The notes below the pieces were generated by a model. That model saw only the letters and a list, made by a program, of their open reading frames with translations. It ran no database searches and had not been told where the DNA came from. Below, piece by piece: positions 21,318 to 33,300 of a stretch of DNA of 64,000 nt. Position numbers and translations under genes: made by a program. Position 1 is the stretch's first letter, and every line of letters begins with the position of its first letter. The DNA comes from Takakia lepidozioides (Eukaryota > Streptophyta > Takakiopsida > Takakiales > Takakiaceae): the NCBI GenBank assembly GCA_030704615.1, contig CM060733.1, positions 38,440,001-38,504,000 of the forward strand, read 5' to 3'.

Positions 21318-22785
21318 ATTCTTCATCAAAGTCTTACATGAATTAATTGGTATGAAACTTGTATATCATGCTTCCAATTTAAACCGAAACTTCGTGGGAT
21401 AGATTCCAAAGATAGTATGTTTGGGTTTGGCTAACTGGAGGAGATAGCATGAAGAGGATTGCACTCACCAAACCTCTGGGTCCGGCCCCTTTATAACTAC
21501 GATAAAATTTAGTTTTTAGAAATTAGGGAATATTATTTTTTATATTATTAAAATTAAAGCTGAGATTTAATCCGTAGTTTTTCTCTTAAAAACCAGGGAA
21601 TAAAGGCTAGGAGATTCCGTACATTAGTTTCAAAAATAAATTATAGATATACATTATGATTTATTTTAGGACATTTGATCTGAAATTACATGTAACTTCA
21701 TCTAGGAACTTAAGCTATAAATGTTATGTATTGTAAAACTAATTAGATGATTCCGTCCCTCACAAAAATTGTGTTGTTGTGAAATTGAACAAAGATGAAG
21801 ATCAATCTGACGACTATAAACTCACATTTTTCATACTCTACATGTAGACACCAAATTGGGTCATTTTTTTTTTATACTACATTGAATGCTAGAACATTCT
21901 TGTTATTTCGCGTTCTCCAAATTCATATTTCAGAATCTTCTCTCAATTGGTGTATAGGAAAACTCTTGAAAAATAAATACCATGTAAGTTTGCACAAATG
22001 GAACCCGGACTTATAATTACGAGGACTTTGAAACCATCACAGGTGTATCACCTAATTAGTAATGTAATACCAAGGTAAGTTGGGCAAAATAGGACTAGAC
22101 ATGATTTTTTTATGGGTCTCAAAAAATATGTCATATAGTATCATATGACAAGGATTCAATTCCATGATACTAGGGAGAGCTTAAATATTCAATTGACATT
22201 GAATTAGAGACGAAAGAAAGAAAGAAAGAACTTGTATGGCCTTCCTAAAACGTTGCAAAACTACAAACTATGGGGGACCACGGAGTATTTTTTGTTTACA
22301 TATTATTAAGGAGATGTAAGTACCAAATTTTGGAGATATAGTGTAACATGACCTATCATCACCTCCTGTCAACCATTAATGTACCCCATTAACGATTACA
22401 TATTTAAATTAGGTTTGGGTTAGAAAGACCTAGGTTACGTCCTGAAGGTGCCATCTGACTCCAGGGTGCTGCTACTGATGTGTTATAAATTTCAAGTCTT
22501 ATATACTTTCATAAGTTTCGTGTTTGTCATTTGTATCCAACGGGTAGTACTAATTTACGTCTTCAAGAAAGCAATATTATAGTGATAATTGATGTGAATG
22601 AATAATTACTCTTGATATAAAATGTTTATTTTTATTTTTATTTTTTTTACAGAACAGGGAACAGAGGCCCTGGGGTAAGTGGCAAAAGGAAAACAAGGAG
22701 GAAAAAATAACCCCCATAGAGGGTGCCATAGAGGCTGACCCAAGATGACAATGCATCGTAACTAATCAAAAGCAGAGGCACCTAA
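21318..22785. other. AT-rich intergenic, no gene; one dispersed repeat
   Basis: No coding region is supported. 22650-22730 (AACAGGGAACAGAGGCCCTG, then GGAGGAAAAAATAACCCCCA) is similar to 43923-44015 (GAACAGGGGACAAAGGCCCT, then GGAGGAAAAAATAACCTCA), so the two are members of one short dispersed repeat family. Confidence 0.5.
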
Positions 22786-22990
22786 TTGCTAAGGCAAGAG
22801 CAGCAGAGAGCTGAGTGAAAAAACATAAAACATTAGCCAAAGAGAACCAGGAGTAGCTAACTGTTAAGGGAGGAGCAGCAGAGAGCTGAGTGAAGAAACA
22901 TAAAACATCAGCCAAAGAGAACTAGGTGGAAGTAGCTAACTGCTAAGGGAGGAGCAGCAGATAGCTGATTAAAGAAACATAAAACCACAA
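22786..22990. repeat. Tandem repeat, about 75-79-bp unit, three copies
   Basis: Units contain GGAGCAGCAGAGAGCTGAGT, then AAACATAAAACATCAGCC and AAAGAGAAC. The GCAGAGAGCTGA word starts at 22803, 22878 and (changed) 22957. It is near the Copia fragment, perhaps in its degenerate interior. Confidence 0.8.
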
Positions 22991-23156
22991 CCAAAGAAAT
23001 CCTGGCTGAGCAGGCGTAACTGTTTTGGTGGAGAAAGTTAAGCATGCTTAAGTACCATGGCTCAGAAAGCAAATGACATCCTACGCTACTTGAAAGCTTC
23101 GCCATGAACACATGTGGGCTCAGAAATCAGATCAGAGACTATAGAACTTAGAAGCT

Positions 23157-24560
23157 TCATCTTTTCCTCTTCTGGGTCTCTGAGGAGAACTGAGTCCTTG
23201 ACTTTGTCTTCCTTACAGAGCGATGGCGATGCCTCCAATTTGCATCGAATTCCTCCCCATCTGCCGGAGAGTGCAAAGCATGACTAGCTGAGCTCCGAGC
23301 TTGTCGGGATGGAGTCAACCCATTGAACACTAGTGTCCAAGGATCTGGAGCAGATAAAGTTTCCACTGGCCCAAGTGGAGTCAAATTGAGAAAGCAGTTG
23401 TTGTTCCCTTCGAGAGCTACACCTGCAAACAGCTTCACATAGCAACAACCATGCCTTCCTGGTCTCAGAAGACACATTCTAGAGTCAAAGATTGCTAGCA
23501 GACCCTTATCTGTCAAAAATCCCACTGAAATCAAATTCTTTTTGAGTCCTGGCACGTAAAGAACATTGGTGAGCTTCTTTATTTCTCCACGTGGATTACA
23601 TGGGCCTCTCCCCTTGCTGCCTTGACACTCTGAGATTCTATGACTGGTTGAACTTGATCTATGATACTTGCATTGTCTGTCACATGTTTTGTAGCCTGGC
23701 AGTATCAAGGAACCATGGTTCTCTATTGAAATCTGTCGAGAGATCAGCTGCAAGTGTCTCATCAAACATCTCTACTCCAGTCATTGAATCAGTAGTTGTT
23801 GTTGCTTGCTTGAAGCTATCTTCAGCGATGAAGGCTTGTGCAGATCCTGAAAAAAGTTGGGCAAGTTCCATAAAGGTTTGTGATGGTCCTGCAACATCGC
23901 GTCCAGACGATACATACATTCCTCTCCCATTACTAGGGCATTGCCTCCAGAAATGACCCGTTTTGCCACATTTGTGACAGGTGCCTCGAAACCGCCCGCC
24001 TCCTGAACGAGAGTTCCGTCTGAAGCAGGGATCGGAATTGACCACCAAAGCCTCCTCATCACGTAGTCCTTTGTTCTGACTCATGTACCTTGATTCCTCC
24101 AGAACTGAAGTCTGCAGCTCAACTCCTCGAAGGTTGGAAAATCTTTCTCAGCTGAGATGATCCGAACCAGCGTTCCAAAGCTCTCAGGAAGAACATTGAT
24201 AATCTGTTCGACTATCATGTGTTCTTCTGGAGTGTCTCCAAATTCTGCCAGTTGGTTGAGCTGATTTTTCACTTCGTGCAGAAAACTTCTCACAGTGGCA
24301 CCTTCCTCCATCTTGAGCTGCGAAAACTTGTTGCGCACCATGAGCCGCTTGGCGTTGTTTTTGATGTCATAGAACTTCATCAGAATCTCCCAACATTCTT
24401 TTGGGTCAGAAACATTGAGAATAAAAAAAATGACATGATCTTTGACAGAGAGTTTGATAATGGCAAGAGCCTTTCTCTTCATCTTTCTGAGGCGACCTGC
24501 ATCTTCAATACTCTCCTCATCTTCACCTTCTGAGTCGGTGGGAGGATCAGGATATCCCAC
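23157..24560 (-). mobile_element. Ty1/Copia retrotransposon fragment: gag, zinc knuckle and protease region
   Basis: On the minus strand, 24560-24081 encodes a UBN2-type gag (KECWEILMKFYDIKN; EGATVRSFLHEVKNQLNQL; EQIINVLPESF). 24084-23680 follows with a CCHC knuckle (CHKCGKTGHFWRQC) and the start of the protease (EPWFLDT then A, where family members have DTGA). 23765-23157 contains LTNVLYVPGLKKNLISVGFL, the hallmark block after the Copia protease. Frames are shifted between the three parts, and integrase, RT and RNase H are missing, so this is a truncated relic. Confidence 0.85.
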
Positions 24561-25735
24561 AAGTCCTCATTCTCAAGGATAGTTTGGACTTTGAACTTCC
24601 AGAGAGAATTATAGTTATGGGTGATTGCAGGCTACTATGGCTCAGAAAGGTCCCAGGGTGGCCTACACAAGAAGTCCCAAGGTTTTTTACAATTTTGATT
24701 TAATGATTATGAAAAATTTATGATCGCTAGATTCATCCATGCTGAAAGATACGGACCATCTAAAGTTGACAGTAACAGATATTATGGCATTATTTCTATT
24801 TTTCCTAGTAGCAGACATTATTTCTATTTTCTTGTTTTATTTCTTATTTTTCATATTTTCATTATATTGCATAGTGGGACTCAAACAACTCTTCATCTAC
24901 ATGAAATGTACCTTTTAGTGAAGCAAGTCCATTGTTTTATTTTGTTTCATGCGTTCATGTGCTTTGGCAAAAGTTAGTTTTTCGAGGCTCACAATAATAT
25001 ATAGAAGTAAGAATTTTTGATGGTCTCTATAGGACTTTAGTATCTTTAAGAGTAGAGCAATACTAATATGATCCCTTTTATTATATTTATTTTCTATAGT
25101 GAGTGCAAAAAGTCCATAACACCTTTGTTTATGGACTGTGACACTGTCATATGCACTTTTCTAAAGTCCAAATCAACTTAATTTCTTGGTGAGAATTTAA
25201 AGATTAGATTTTGTAGTAGTTGGAAACATAAGAGTGAGTCCCATTTCATCATTGTAATAAAAATTTGTCTCTAAGGTACAATTGAATCAAACTATGTAAT
25301 GTAAAACACGTGTTGTGACATAAAAATATAGTCACCATAACCTGCAATCACCCTTATTCATCCCATCGAGCTTGTTGTGTTCAGACAGGGAGAATTCAAG
25401 GTTAGACATTGTAAGTCAAGATTAAAAAAATCTATAAGATAAGATCTGTGTTCTAAAACAAAATTCTAAAATGACAAGAATGAAATCAAGTTTCATAAAA
25501 AAAATGATCAAGATCTGCTTCAAAAAAAAAGATCGGAATAAGAGTTTCTCTGCTCGGCACGTTACTAGTTTATTGGAGACTTCTCAGCGATATCTGAACT
25601 TCTAGCGCAGTCATGGACTATTCTCACAAAATCAACCAGAGCACCGTGGAGCAATGCTCACACTATCATCAACCCACCAAGTGCAGTAGCGCTCACACTA
25701 AACAAGAGGACCCTTTGGGTGTGAACCCCTAACAA
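24561..25735. other. AT-rich sequence between Copia gag and primer-binding site
   Basis: No gene is recognised. If the primer-binding site at 25736 belongs to the Copia fragment, this is its untranslated leader enlarged by other DNA. Confidence 0.35.
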
Positions 25736-25748
25736 TGCTTTGATACCA
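25736..25748 (-). other. Putative Copia primer-binding site (initiator Met tRNA)
   Basis: The minus strand reads TTTATCA|TGGTATCAAAGCA. TGGTATCA(G/A)AGC is the usual Copia primer-binding site complementary to initiator-Met tRNA, and the preceding CA fits the end of a 5' LTR. It lies on the correct (upstream) side of the minus-strand gag. The LTR itself was not delimited. Confidence 0.55.
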
Positions 25749-25849
25749 TGATAAAACACTGCACTACCAATCTACGCTATGTACTACTATGTTATCTAAC
25801 AGATTCCGAGAGAAGAAGTAATCAAACTCTAGAGGCAAAAGAATATATA

Positions 25850-26402
25850 CTAATGCTAGTAATTCTAGGAAGACCCAATAGCTCTGAAACCATTGGCTTC
25901 ATCAATATCTACGCACCTAACGATTCTATGGAGAGATAGATAATCTCTGGATCAAGCTCTAGTGTTATCACATGTCGCTGCACCAGGACATCAATAACTG
26001 GAACTTGGCTAGAGATTTTAACATGGTAGAGTTTGAAAGCGACAAATTGGGCAGAGGTTCGCATCACTCCGAGGAAGAGAAATCATGGTTGTGTCTAGCC
26101 CAGACTCACAGCTTGCTTGCCTGAAATCGACAGGCCTCCGCTTGATCCATCCGGCCCCAATTCTTTCTTCACCTGGACTAACAACAGAGATGTCAGCGAC
26201 CTTTGCATGGCTAGATTGGATCCATTCTATCTCCCTCTCACCTGCCACCTCCTCCTGCCCTCAAGAGCTTATCCCTCTGGGGTTTGATCATGCCCTGGTC
26301 TCTGCAACCTTGAAGCTACCTAACTCCCATCCCAGAGGACGGGGTATCTACAAGCTTAACTTGTTTAGCGATGCCCCAACGACCTCCAACCACCGCGATT
26401 AG
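25850..26402 (+). mobile_element. LINE fragment: apurinic-type endonuclease region
   Basis: Frames show IGFINIYAPND and, about 90 bp on, the WNLARDFNMVEFESDKL block, which corresponds to the INxYAP and WxxxGDFN motifs of LINE endonucleases (Gly changed to Arg). A block rich in aromatic/Leu residues follows, including WLDWIHSISLS. It is shifted and truncated, and is interrupted at about 26403 by GC-rich DNA. Confidence 0.65.
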
Positions 26403-27601
26403 CGATGGAAATACTCTAAGGCGCCGCCCGGTGCGTGCGGGGGGAATTTTGCGATCTCGGGAAGTCGCAGAGACGTTACTCTCGGAACGCCGCTAATTAG
26501 CGTCGTCGGGGAATCGCAAACCCCCCGGGACCCCCCCCCCCCCCCCCCCCCCACGACCTGCGACGCTGCGGCGCCGGCGCGACTTGCGACGTCTGGGCAT
26601 CGCAAAAATAATAAATAATAATAAAAATCTGCGACGTCGCAGTTTAGGGGGGTACATTTGATTTTAGGTGGGGAAAATTTGAATTTGAATTTGAAATTTG
26701 AAATTCAAAAACTAGTTGACCATTGACTTGGCGTTGACCATTGACTTCGGTTTTGTCCAATGGCAGTTCATACATTGTTCTACATATATTAGACAATGCA
26801 TACTTGAACCTAAGACCTCCATGTTATAGAACTTTTAAAACATTACACACTAACCAACACATCTACAATACATCTATGTATCACAAAAGCAGTCCAAGTA
26901 TATATATACATATCAAAAGTTAGCTCCTGGTGACTACCACTATCTCAATCCTATCATTGTGTTGTAGATTATGAGTACTCTGCAGGAGCTCTCACAGTTG
27001 GAACTTGCACCGATACTTGTCCCCAGAGTTCTTAAAAAACAAATATCTATCAAGGACCTAAGTTTTGCGAAGTTGCATTGCAACTTATTGTTGGACAATG
27101 GCTGTAGTCTAGGATGCCAAGCCCATTATGCTCTATAATCTATTCCCAGAACCAATTTTCTTCGACGCCCCCAGGATGCTGCGACGTTGGGGAATCGCAA
27201 CGGAGCGTCGCAGTGCCGCAGCCCCAGCGACGATGAAAAATCATTTTTTAAAAAATTATTTTAATTCCCCGTCGTCGCAGCAGCGCCCGACCGTCGCAAA
27301 AGCGCCACCGGGGCTGCAGCGTTGCAAAGCCTCATTGCGATTCCCAGCGTCGCAGCGAATTGGTGCGACGCCCTGACACCAAGGCGTCGCAACCCCCCAG
27401 CGTGCTGGTGGGGAAATGGGGTTAGGCCCCTTTCCGACGACGGCGTAGCATCGCAAGATGCCACAACGTCGTCCGAGCGTCGGCGTTGCTACGTCCCGAT
27501 ATTGCAATTCCCATGCCAGATGCCTATGCGACGCTGCAGTCGGAAGGGGGGTCGGCGCGCCCGGGGTCCCGACGTCGCTAACCCCCCTAAACGTAGTAGT
27601 G
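26403..27601. mobile_element. GC-rich CACTA-like insertion in the LINE
   Basis: The block is packed with GCGACG / CGTCGCA words at both sides and has an AT-rich centre (26650-27130) and a C20+ run (about 26530-26552). Its right end, read inward, begins CACTACTACGTTTAGGGGGG, as CACTA elements do, and a 12-bp inverted partner of its GTTTAGGGGGGT lies at 26642-26653. The left end is not clearly preserved. No transposase was seen. Confidence 0.45.
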
Positions 27602-29801
27602 TCAGCTCTTTTGGGCCCAGATCTGCCTCCCTAAAAAGATGGGCGGTTTGGGAGTGTTGGACCCGGAGACACAAATCAAAGCACTTCTAGGAAGTGGCTT
27701 CTAATATACCTTGGCCTAGAAGGTGGCTGGTGGAAACTAATGGTATCCTCCACTATCTCCTCCTCCTCCCCTCTGCAACGCATTCTCTGGCCTGCCTCAA
27801 ATCGGTGGATACTTCAAGGTTTTAAATATAAATCTCCAGGCTCCCTCCTATGGAGATCATGGAACTGCCTCCGACCATTTCAAAAAACAAGAGCCCACCA
27901 CATTTCATAAAGTTCTGAGACAACATGTGTTTCTCAATTCTCCATCCCCCTCTTTGAAAGAACGAGGAGCTGCTAAGAGATGGACAGCATGGGAAACCAG
28001 AAGGTTCTCCACTGTTAAATATTTATGGGATAGCACTCCCCAATCCCTTCAGCTCGCTTTGGGTTCTATCCGCCTCCGCTCTGGAATTTCAGTCATCATC
28101 CAGTCCATCCCGGATTCTTGGAAACTGCTGGTTAAAGAAGGCCCAGCGTCTGAGTTTTTGCCAATGGATTCTTCCTCATGAACTCCCCATCCCTGCAGAT
28201 TCTCTATACATCGGAAGTCACTCAATCCTCCCATCTCAGGCTACTATTTCCAGGTAGATGACCTCTCAGACCACCTCTCTCTCGTAAGCCTCGAAACTAT
28301 ATCGCTGCCATTGGCCAATGCCACCCCAACTTGCATCTGCCACTAGTCCTCCCCGGAAAAGTTGTTCAACCCCACAGCTCCCAGAGGGACTCCAACTCTT
28401 TCCTGGCTGAAAAAAGAAACCTTAAATCCCTTCTTGGCAATACCAACATTGCATCTTTGCAGCTGGACCCGGCAGAATGGATGTGGGATTTCCAGGAGGA
28501 ATCCCTTCATTTTTTCTCCTACTATGCCAAAAGAGGTTATAGAGCAATGTTACGTGCTAGACCCCTCAGCTCAAAATGGAATGACAAATGGAGTCATGAA
28601 AACTTCAGGGAAGAGAATTGGAAAGTAATCTAGTCCCTTATACGGCAGAAAGCAAAACCAGCGAAGATTAGTGCATTTTTATGGCAGGTAGCCAACAGGG
28701 TTCTCAAGGTGGGCCAATATCTGATTTTTGATGAGGCTCTTCTCTGCCAATGCTGCTCTGTCCAGATCACATAATCTCTTGAGCACTGTTTTATCCACTT
28801 TGGGGCACCCCGTGTCATTTGGCCCTTGGATCAAGGTTTCTACAGAGTTTGGGATATCATGCTTTTTACCTCGGTAGCGATCCTCCTCAACTACAGTCAA
28901 GGTCTCAGACTGCCATGTTTTTGAAACTCCTAGAAGTTCTGTTCTTTGGAACCTGTGGAAAGGGAGATGTGCATGGGTCCTCAATAATGAAAACACCTCT
29001 GCAACAGCTCTCATGTCTATGGTTTTCTTTGATCTTACTGTGGCAGCTAAAAATGAGTGGGCTTCTCTGTGTGCAGCAGTTGTAAGAAAACCAGAACGCC
29101 AGCCTGCTCTTTTCCATGCCTTCCGAGCATCCTGGGGCAAGCATGGGATCATTTGTAGCTGCTCTAGAGATCTCACATGTTTATGGGCGGACAGAACCCC
29201 CACCTGCTGGCAGGGACACAGAGGTCACCTCTTCGGCTTCCCCAGAATTTGAGCGCTTCGATATTAATTGGAAGCACGTCGGGTCATCTTTGGCTGCGCG
29301 CCTTCACTTCCATCGCTGATCTTTCATTCTTTAATACCCACTGCATGCTCCAACCCCTTCTCTCTTCTTCTATTCACCCTTGCCCTTCTCCCTCCTACCT
29401 CCCGGTTCAGGCTACCCTTCGCCCTTCTTCGCTAGGGCTCACCGTTGCTCCGTTCCATCCGCCCTATGTTCCTGGCTCTTTCAAGGGCCCTAGCTTGTTT
29501 CTAGCATCCTAAGGTTATTGTGGGGTATTATCAATGCCCCTGTATGGCAGCATCCTGATTCAATAGGTTGCGGGCCCCTAGGTATTTCTTGTGATATCAG
29601 TTTTGCCTCCATCGTGTCTTCTTCTCAGTTACCGTTCATGAGTTATCCAGCACGGTCTGCCGTGAGAACATGGCTTATGGCAGCCCACGGGGAAGCAAGG
29701 GTTTTAATTTTTTTCCCTTCAATAATCTTGTTCATCCAGGCGGGCATCTCCCCTTCCCCCCCCCCCCCCCCAACAAAAAAAATAAAAAAAATAAAAAAAA
29801 T
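27602..29801 (+). mobile_element. LINE fragment: C-terminal part with zf-RVT and poly(A) tail
   Basis: Broken plus-strand frames include WMWDFQEESLHFFSYYAKRG, then AKISAFLWQVANRVLKVGQY followed by CQCCSVQ and EHCFIHFG, the zinc-binding region at the end of LINE reverse transcriptases. Near 29690-29770 comes the typical terminal ARVLIFFPSIILF and a Pro-rich tail. A C14-15 run and A-rich (AAAAAAAT)n tract at 29757-29801 end the element, directly before the duplicated EF-G upstream region. Stops and shifts are frequent. Confidence 0.7.
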
Positions 29802-29824
29802 CTCTAACATTGAGTCTCATCCGC

Positions 29825-30361
29825 GGGATAGGATGTTTCATCCATGTAATACCTGGAGACAAAAGTGGATAGGGGAAAAGCGGAAATGGAACACGGGCGC
29901 AAGGAATGGGTGGACGCCACGTGGTGAAGTACTCGATTTGTTGGTTGTGGATGTTATCGATTTTGCAGACGTGGCAGCCCGGCCGCCTTCATTAAGTTTA
30001 GCCATAGCCGATAACTCTCTTGGCGAAACCCAGCGAGGGTGGCGAAACTGGGCGGGCGTGCGCTCCACCACGAGCGCTCTACCCCTCGTCTCTCTTGCTC
30101 TGTTGCTCACTAAACATTCTGCGCTTGCAGCTGTTGCTGCCTCACACCACAGCAGCTACAAGGGCGAGAAGGGGCGTCAGAGAGAGAGTGAGAGGGAGAG
30201 AGGACGTCTCTCATCCAACTCTTCTCTTTTTTTTCTTCTTTTTTTTCTTCTTTTTTTTCCCTTTGCCTTCTTCTGCTTCCCATGTTTTATAGTTTGGCAT
30301 AGTGTTGACCGTTGTGTCCAGAGAACTGGTTGCGAGGGAATTTTGCAGCGGGAGGAAGGCC
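29825..30361 (+). promoter_or_regulatory. Upstream region and 5' leader of the chloroplast EF-G gene
   Basis: It begins just after a LINE poly(A) tract. It contains the G-box CCACGTGG (29917-29924), which light- and stress-responsive bZIP/bHLH factors bind in plants. A CT-rich leader with long T runs (about 30225-30260) precedes the start codon. The first 175 bp are duplicated at 5372-5561. The transcription start cannot be placed from sequence alone. Confidence 0.55.
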
Positions 30362-33300
30362 ATGGCGGCCTCAATGGCGCCGGCTAGCCAGCTTGGTCGG
30401 ATCTGCTCACCTTCTCATCCGTGCAGTCCCAGAGATGCGTCAGAAACATCTCGAAGGAGTAGTTCGGCGGCATCCTTTTCAGGCCTCAAGAGCGTCAAAG
30501 GCCTGCCTCTTTTATCTTCATTGGATTGCTTCCAGAAAATGGATGCATTGCGGAGGTCGGCGTTCTCAAGCTCATCGGTTGCGGGGGGCGGCCGGAAGGC
30601 TGTTGTTTGTATGGCCGCAGATGGTACGAGTTTGCTTTCGTTCATTTCACGTTTCTTAACTTCTCCGTTCCCGTTGGTAAATTTATTGTTGGGAAGATGG
30701 ATTCTTTTGAAAAGTAGCCCTGTAATCATCTACGGTCACTTGGTCATACACTTGGATAGCTTGGGGTTCCATGGTGCTCTGAGGTCACCTTCTACTCTCA
30801 TCTTTTAAGTTGCAAGATTATGTTTGTTTGGGAAAGGAAATTCGTGTAATTACACTTATTAGAAGTCAGGGAAAACAGTTGGGGTGGTAAGATTATGAGT
30901 GCCAGTAGAGTCCTGTATATACGACAGGGTTGATTCTGGCCAAAATACGAGCTGGAAATGGTTCAATGCGGGAACATCTGTGGAGATTCCTAGGCGATAT
31001 CCGTTGTTCAATGCACTCCGGTGACTGGATAACGTTTAATTGCGCATGTGTCCCAGATAGTTAACGCTGGGTGCTGGTCTGTGATGGCGATGTCCAGAAA
31101 AGAGGGAGGTGCCCTTGAAGGACTATCGCAATATAGGAATTATGGCGCACATTGATGCTGGAAAAACCACCACCACAGAACGCATTCTCTTTTACACTGG
31201 GAGAAACTATAAAATCGGTGAGGTCCATGAAGGCACTGCGACAATGGACTGGATGGAGCAGGTATTGCCTGTAGCGCTTCTGTTGTGAGGTTCAAGCAAT
31301 CCCTTCCGAGAGTCCTTGTTTTATAGCAGAAATCTCTGGTTTCTGTTTTCCATGGCAGGTCAGTTTGCCTTGCAATGTGATGCAAACCAGAAATTGCTGT
31401 GAAGTCAACCTATTTACGAGCACATCTCAAGTGAGCATGTATGTGTGGATGCCCAGGAGCAAGAGAGAGGCATCACAATTACATCTGCTGCAACCACAGC
31501 TAAATGGAAGGACCATCGCATTAACATCATCGACACGCCTGGCCATGTTGATTTTACATTAGAAGTCGAAAGGGCATTGCGAGTGCTTGATGGAGCCATC
31601 TGCCTATTTGATAGTGTGGCTGGAGTTGAGCCTCAGTCAGAGACTGTGTGGCGGCAGGCAGACAAGTATGGGGTGCCTCGCATTTGTTTTGTTAACAAAA
31701 TGGACCGCTTGGGTGCCAATTTCTTCAGAACCATAGACATGATCATCAGTAATCTGGGTGCAAAGCCACTTGTGCTTCAGGTAAGGGTTTTTATGTGTAT
31801 GCAGCATTTGCTATAGGGGTGAGGGAGGCTCCTGGAGGAGATTGAGAGGATATCTTTTTCTGTCCAGGTTTGTTGCAGGCCTTGAAGCTATATACTTTCC
31901 CATCAGTATCAATGGGGGATTCAGGAGGGAGGGAGGGAGGGAGGAAAAATGAAGAGGTTTGTCGGTGGGACCCCACCCTTAGCTGGAAGCCTACTGGATA
32001 AAGGCCCCAACAGCGTTCGAAAGTTTGTATATTAAGATGGATGTCATTGGAACTTCCACTCTGAGGAAGTTGGTGCCACCAAGCCTATTTTGAGCTATGG
32101 TTAATGTTGTAGATTCCGATTGGAGCTGAGGACTTGTTCCAGGGTGTGATCGATCTGGTGAGGATGAAGGCCATAATCTGGACTGGTGAGGAGCTTGGGG
32201 CGAAATTTGAGGACAGAGACATACCTGAGGACTTGGTTGATATTGCAAATGACTACAGGTCTGGATGGTGTTGCCAATCTATTGCTTTCTTTCTGTGACT
32301 TATGTCCGGCCAGCTGAAGTGCAACTTATGAGGGTCCGAGTCCTCGCATTTCAAGTCTTCACTCAAGTCGCGTCAGCTTATGGCCAGGGCTTTTGTTTCA
32401 TACGAGTGTTATCTAGTGACACGAGGTTTATGGTGTCTTTTGACTTTTGCAATGTAAGTAAGATAATCAATCAGTGCAGAAGGATGAATTGTAATTATTT
32501 CTTCAGCCGAGTGACCTTCCTACTCCAGTCCCGCCCGAACTTAGGACTAAACAATGCTGGATTGTGGCAGTCCAGATGCCTCACCCTACCAGGAAATAGT
32601 ACTTCTTCCTGCAAGGTCCTTTGCCTGTCTCTCCGTTCTGTCTTCTGTTCACTGCTTTGGCCTAAGCCTCTTTGTATGCTGACATGGTTAAGTTGATGGC
32701 CTGAATCTGTAGGGCTCAGATGATCGAAACCATTGTGGAGCAGGATGATGCTGCCATGGAGCAATACTTGGAAGGTGTGGAACCTGATGAAGCAACCGTG
32801 CAGAAACTGATTAGAATGGGAACAATCTCCCTCTCATTTGTGCCAGTGCTATGCGGGTCTGCTTTCAAGAATAAAGGTGTCCAACCCCTGCTCGATGCAG
32901 TAGTTGCCTACCTTCCATCTCCCCTGGACCTGCCTCCAATGAAGGGCTGTGACTTTGAAGATCCGGAGATTGCAATCGACAGGAAACCAAGCGACTCTGA
33001 ACCCTTCTCAGGGCTGGCCTTTAAGATTATGACTGACTCATTTGTCGGGTCACTGACGTTTGTCCGGGTGTATTCTGGATATCTGACTGCGGGCACCTAT
33101 GTTCTCAATTCCAACAAGAACAAGAAGGAGAGGATAGGGCGGCTGTTGGAGATGCATGCAAACAGTCGAGAGGATGTGAAAGTTGCCAGGACTGGAGACA
33201 TTGTTGCTCTTGCAGGTGTGATCTCTAGCCTTCTGTTTTTTTTCTCTCTCTCTCTCCAAACAAATTTAGGCACAAAACTTCCCTGAACTTACCCGGACCT

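Noticed and set aside
29518-30387. Long plus-strand frame of 289 codons
   Set aside because: It runs through the LINE tail, the A-rich tract, the EF-G promoter and the leader; these unrelated parts show it is accidental.
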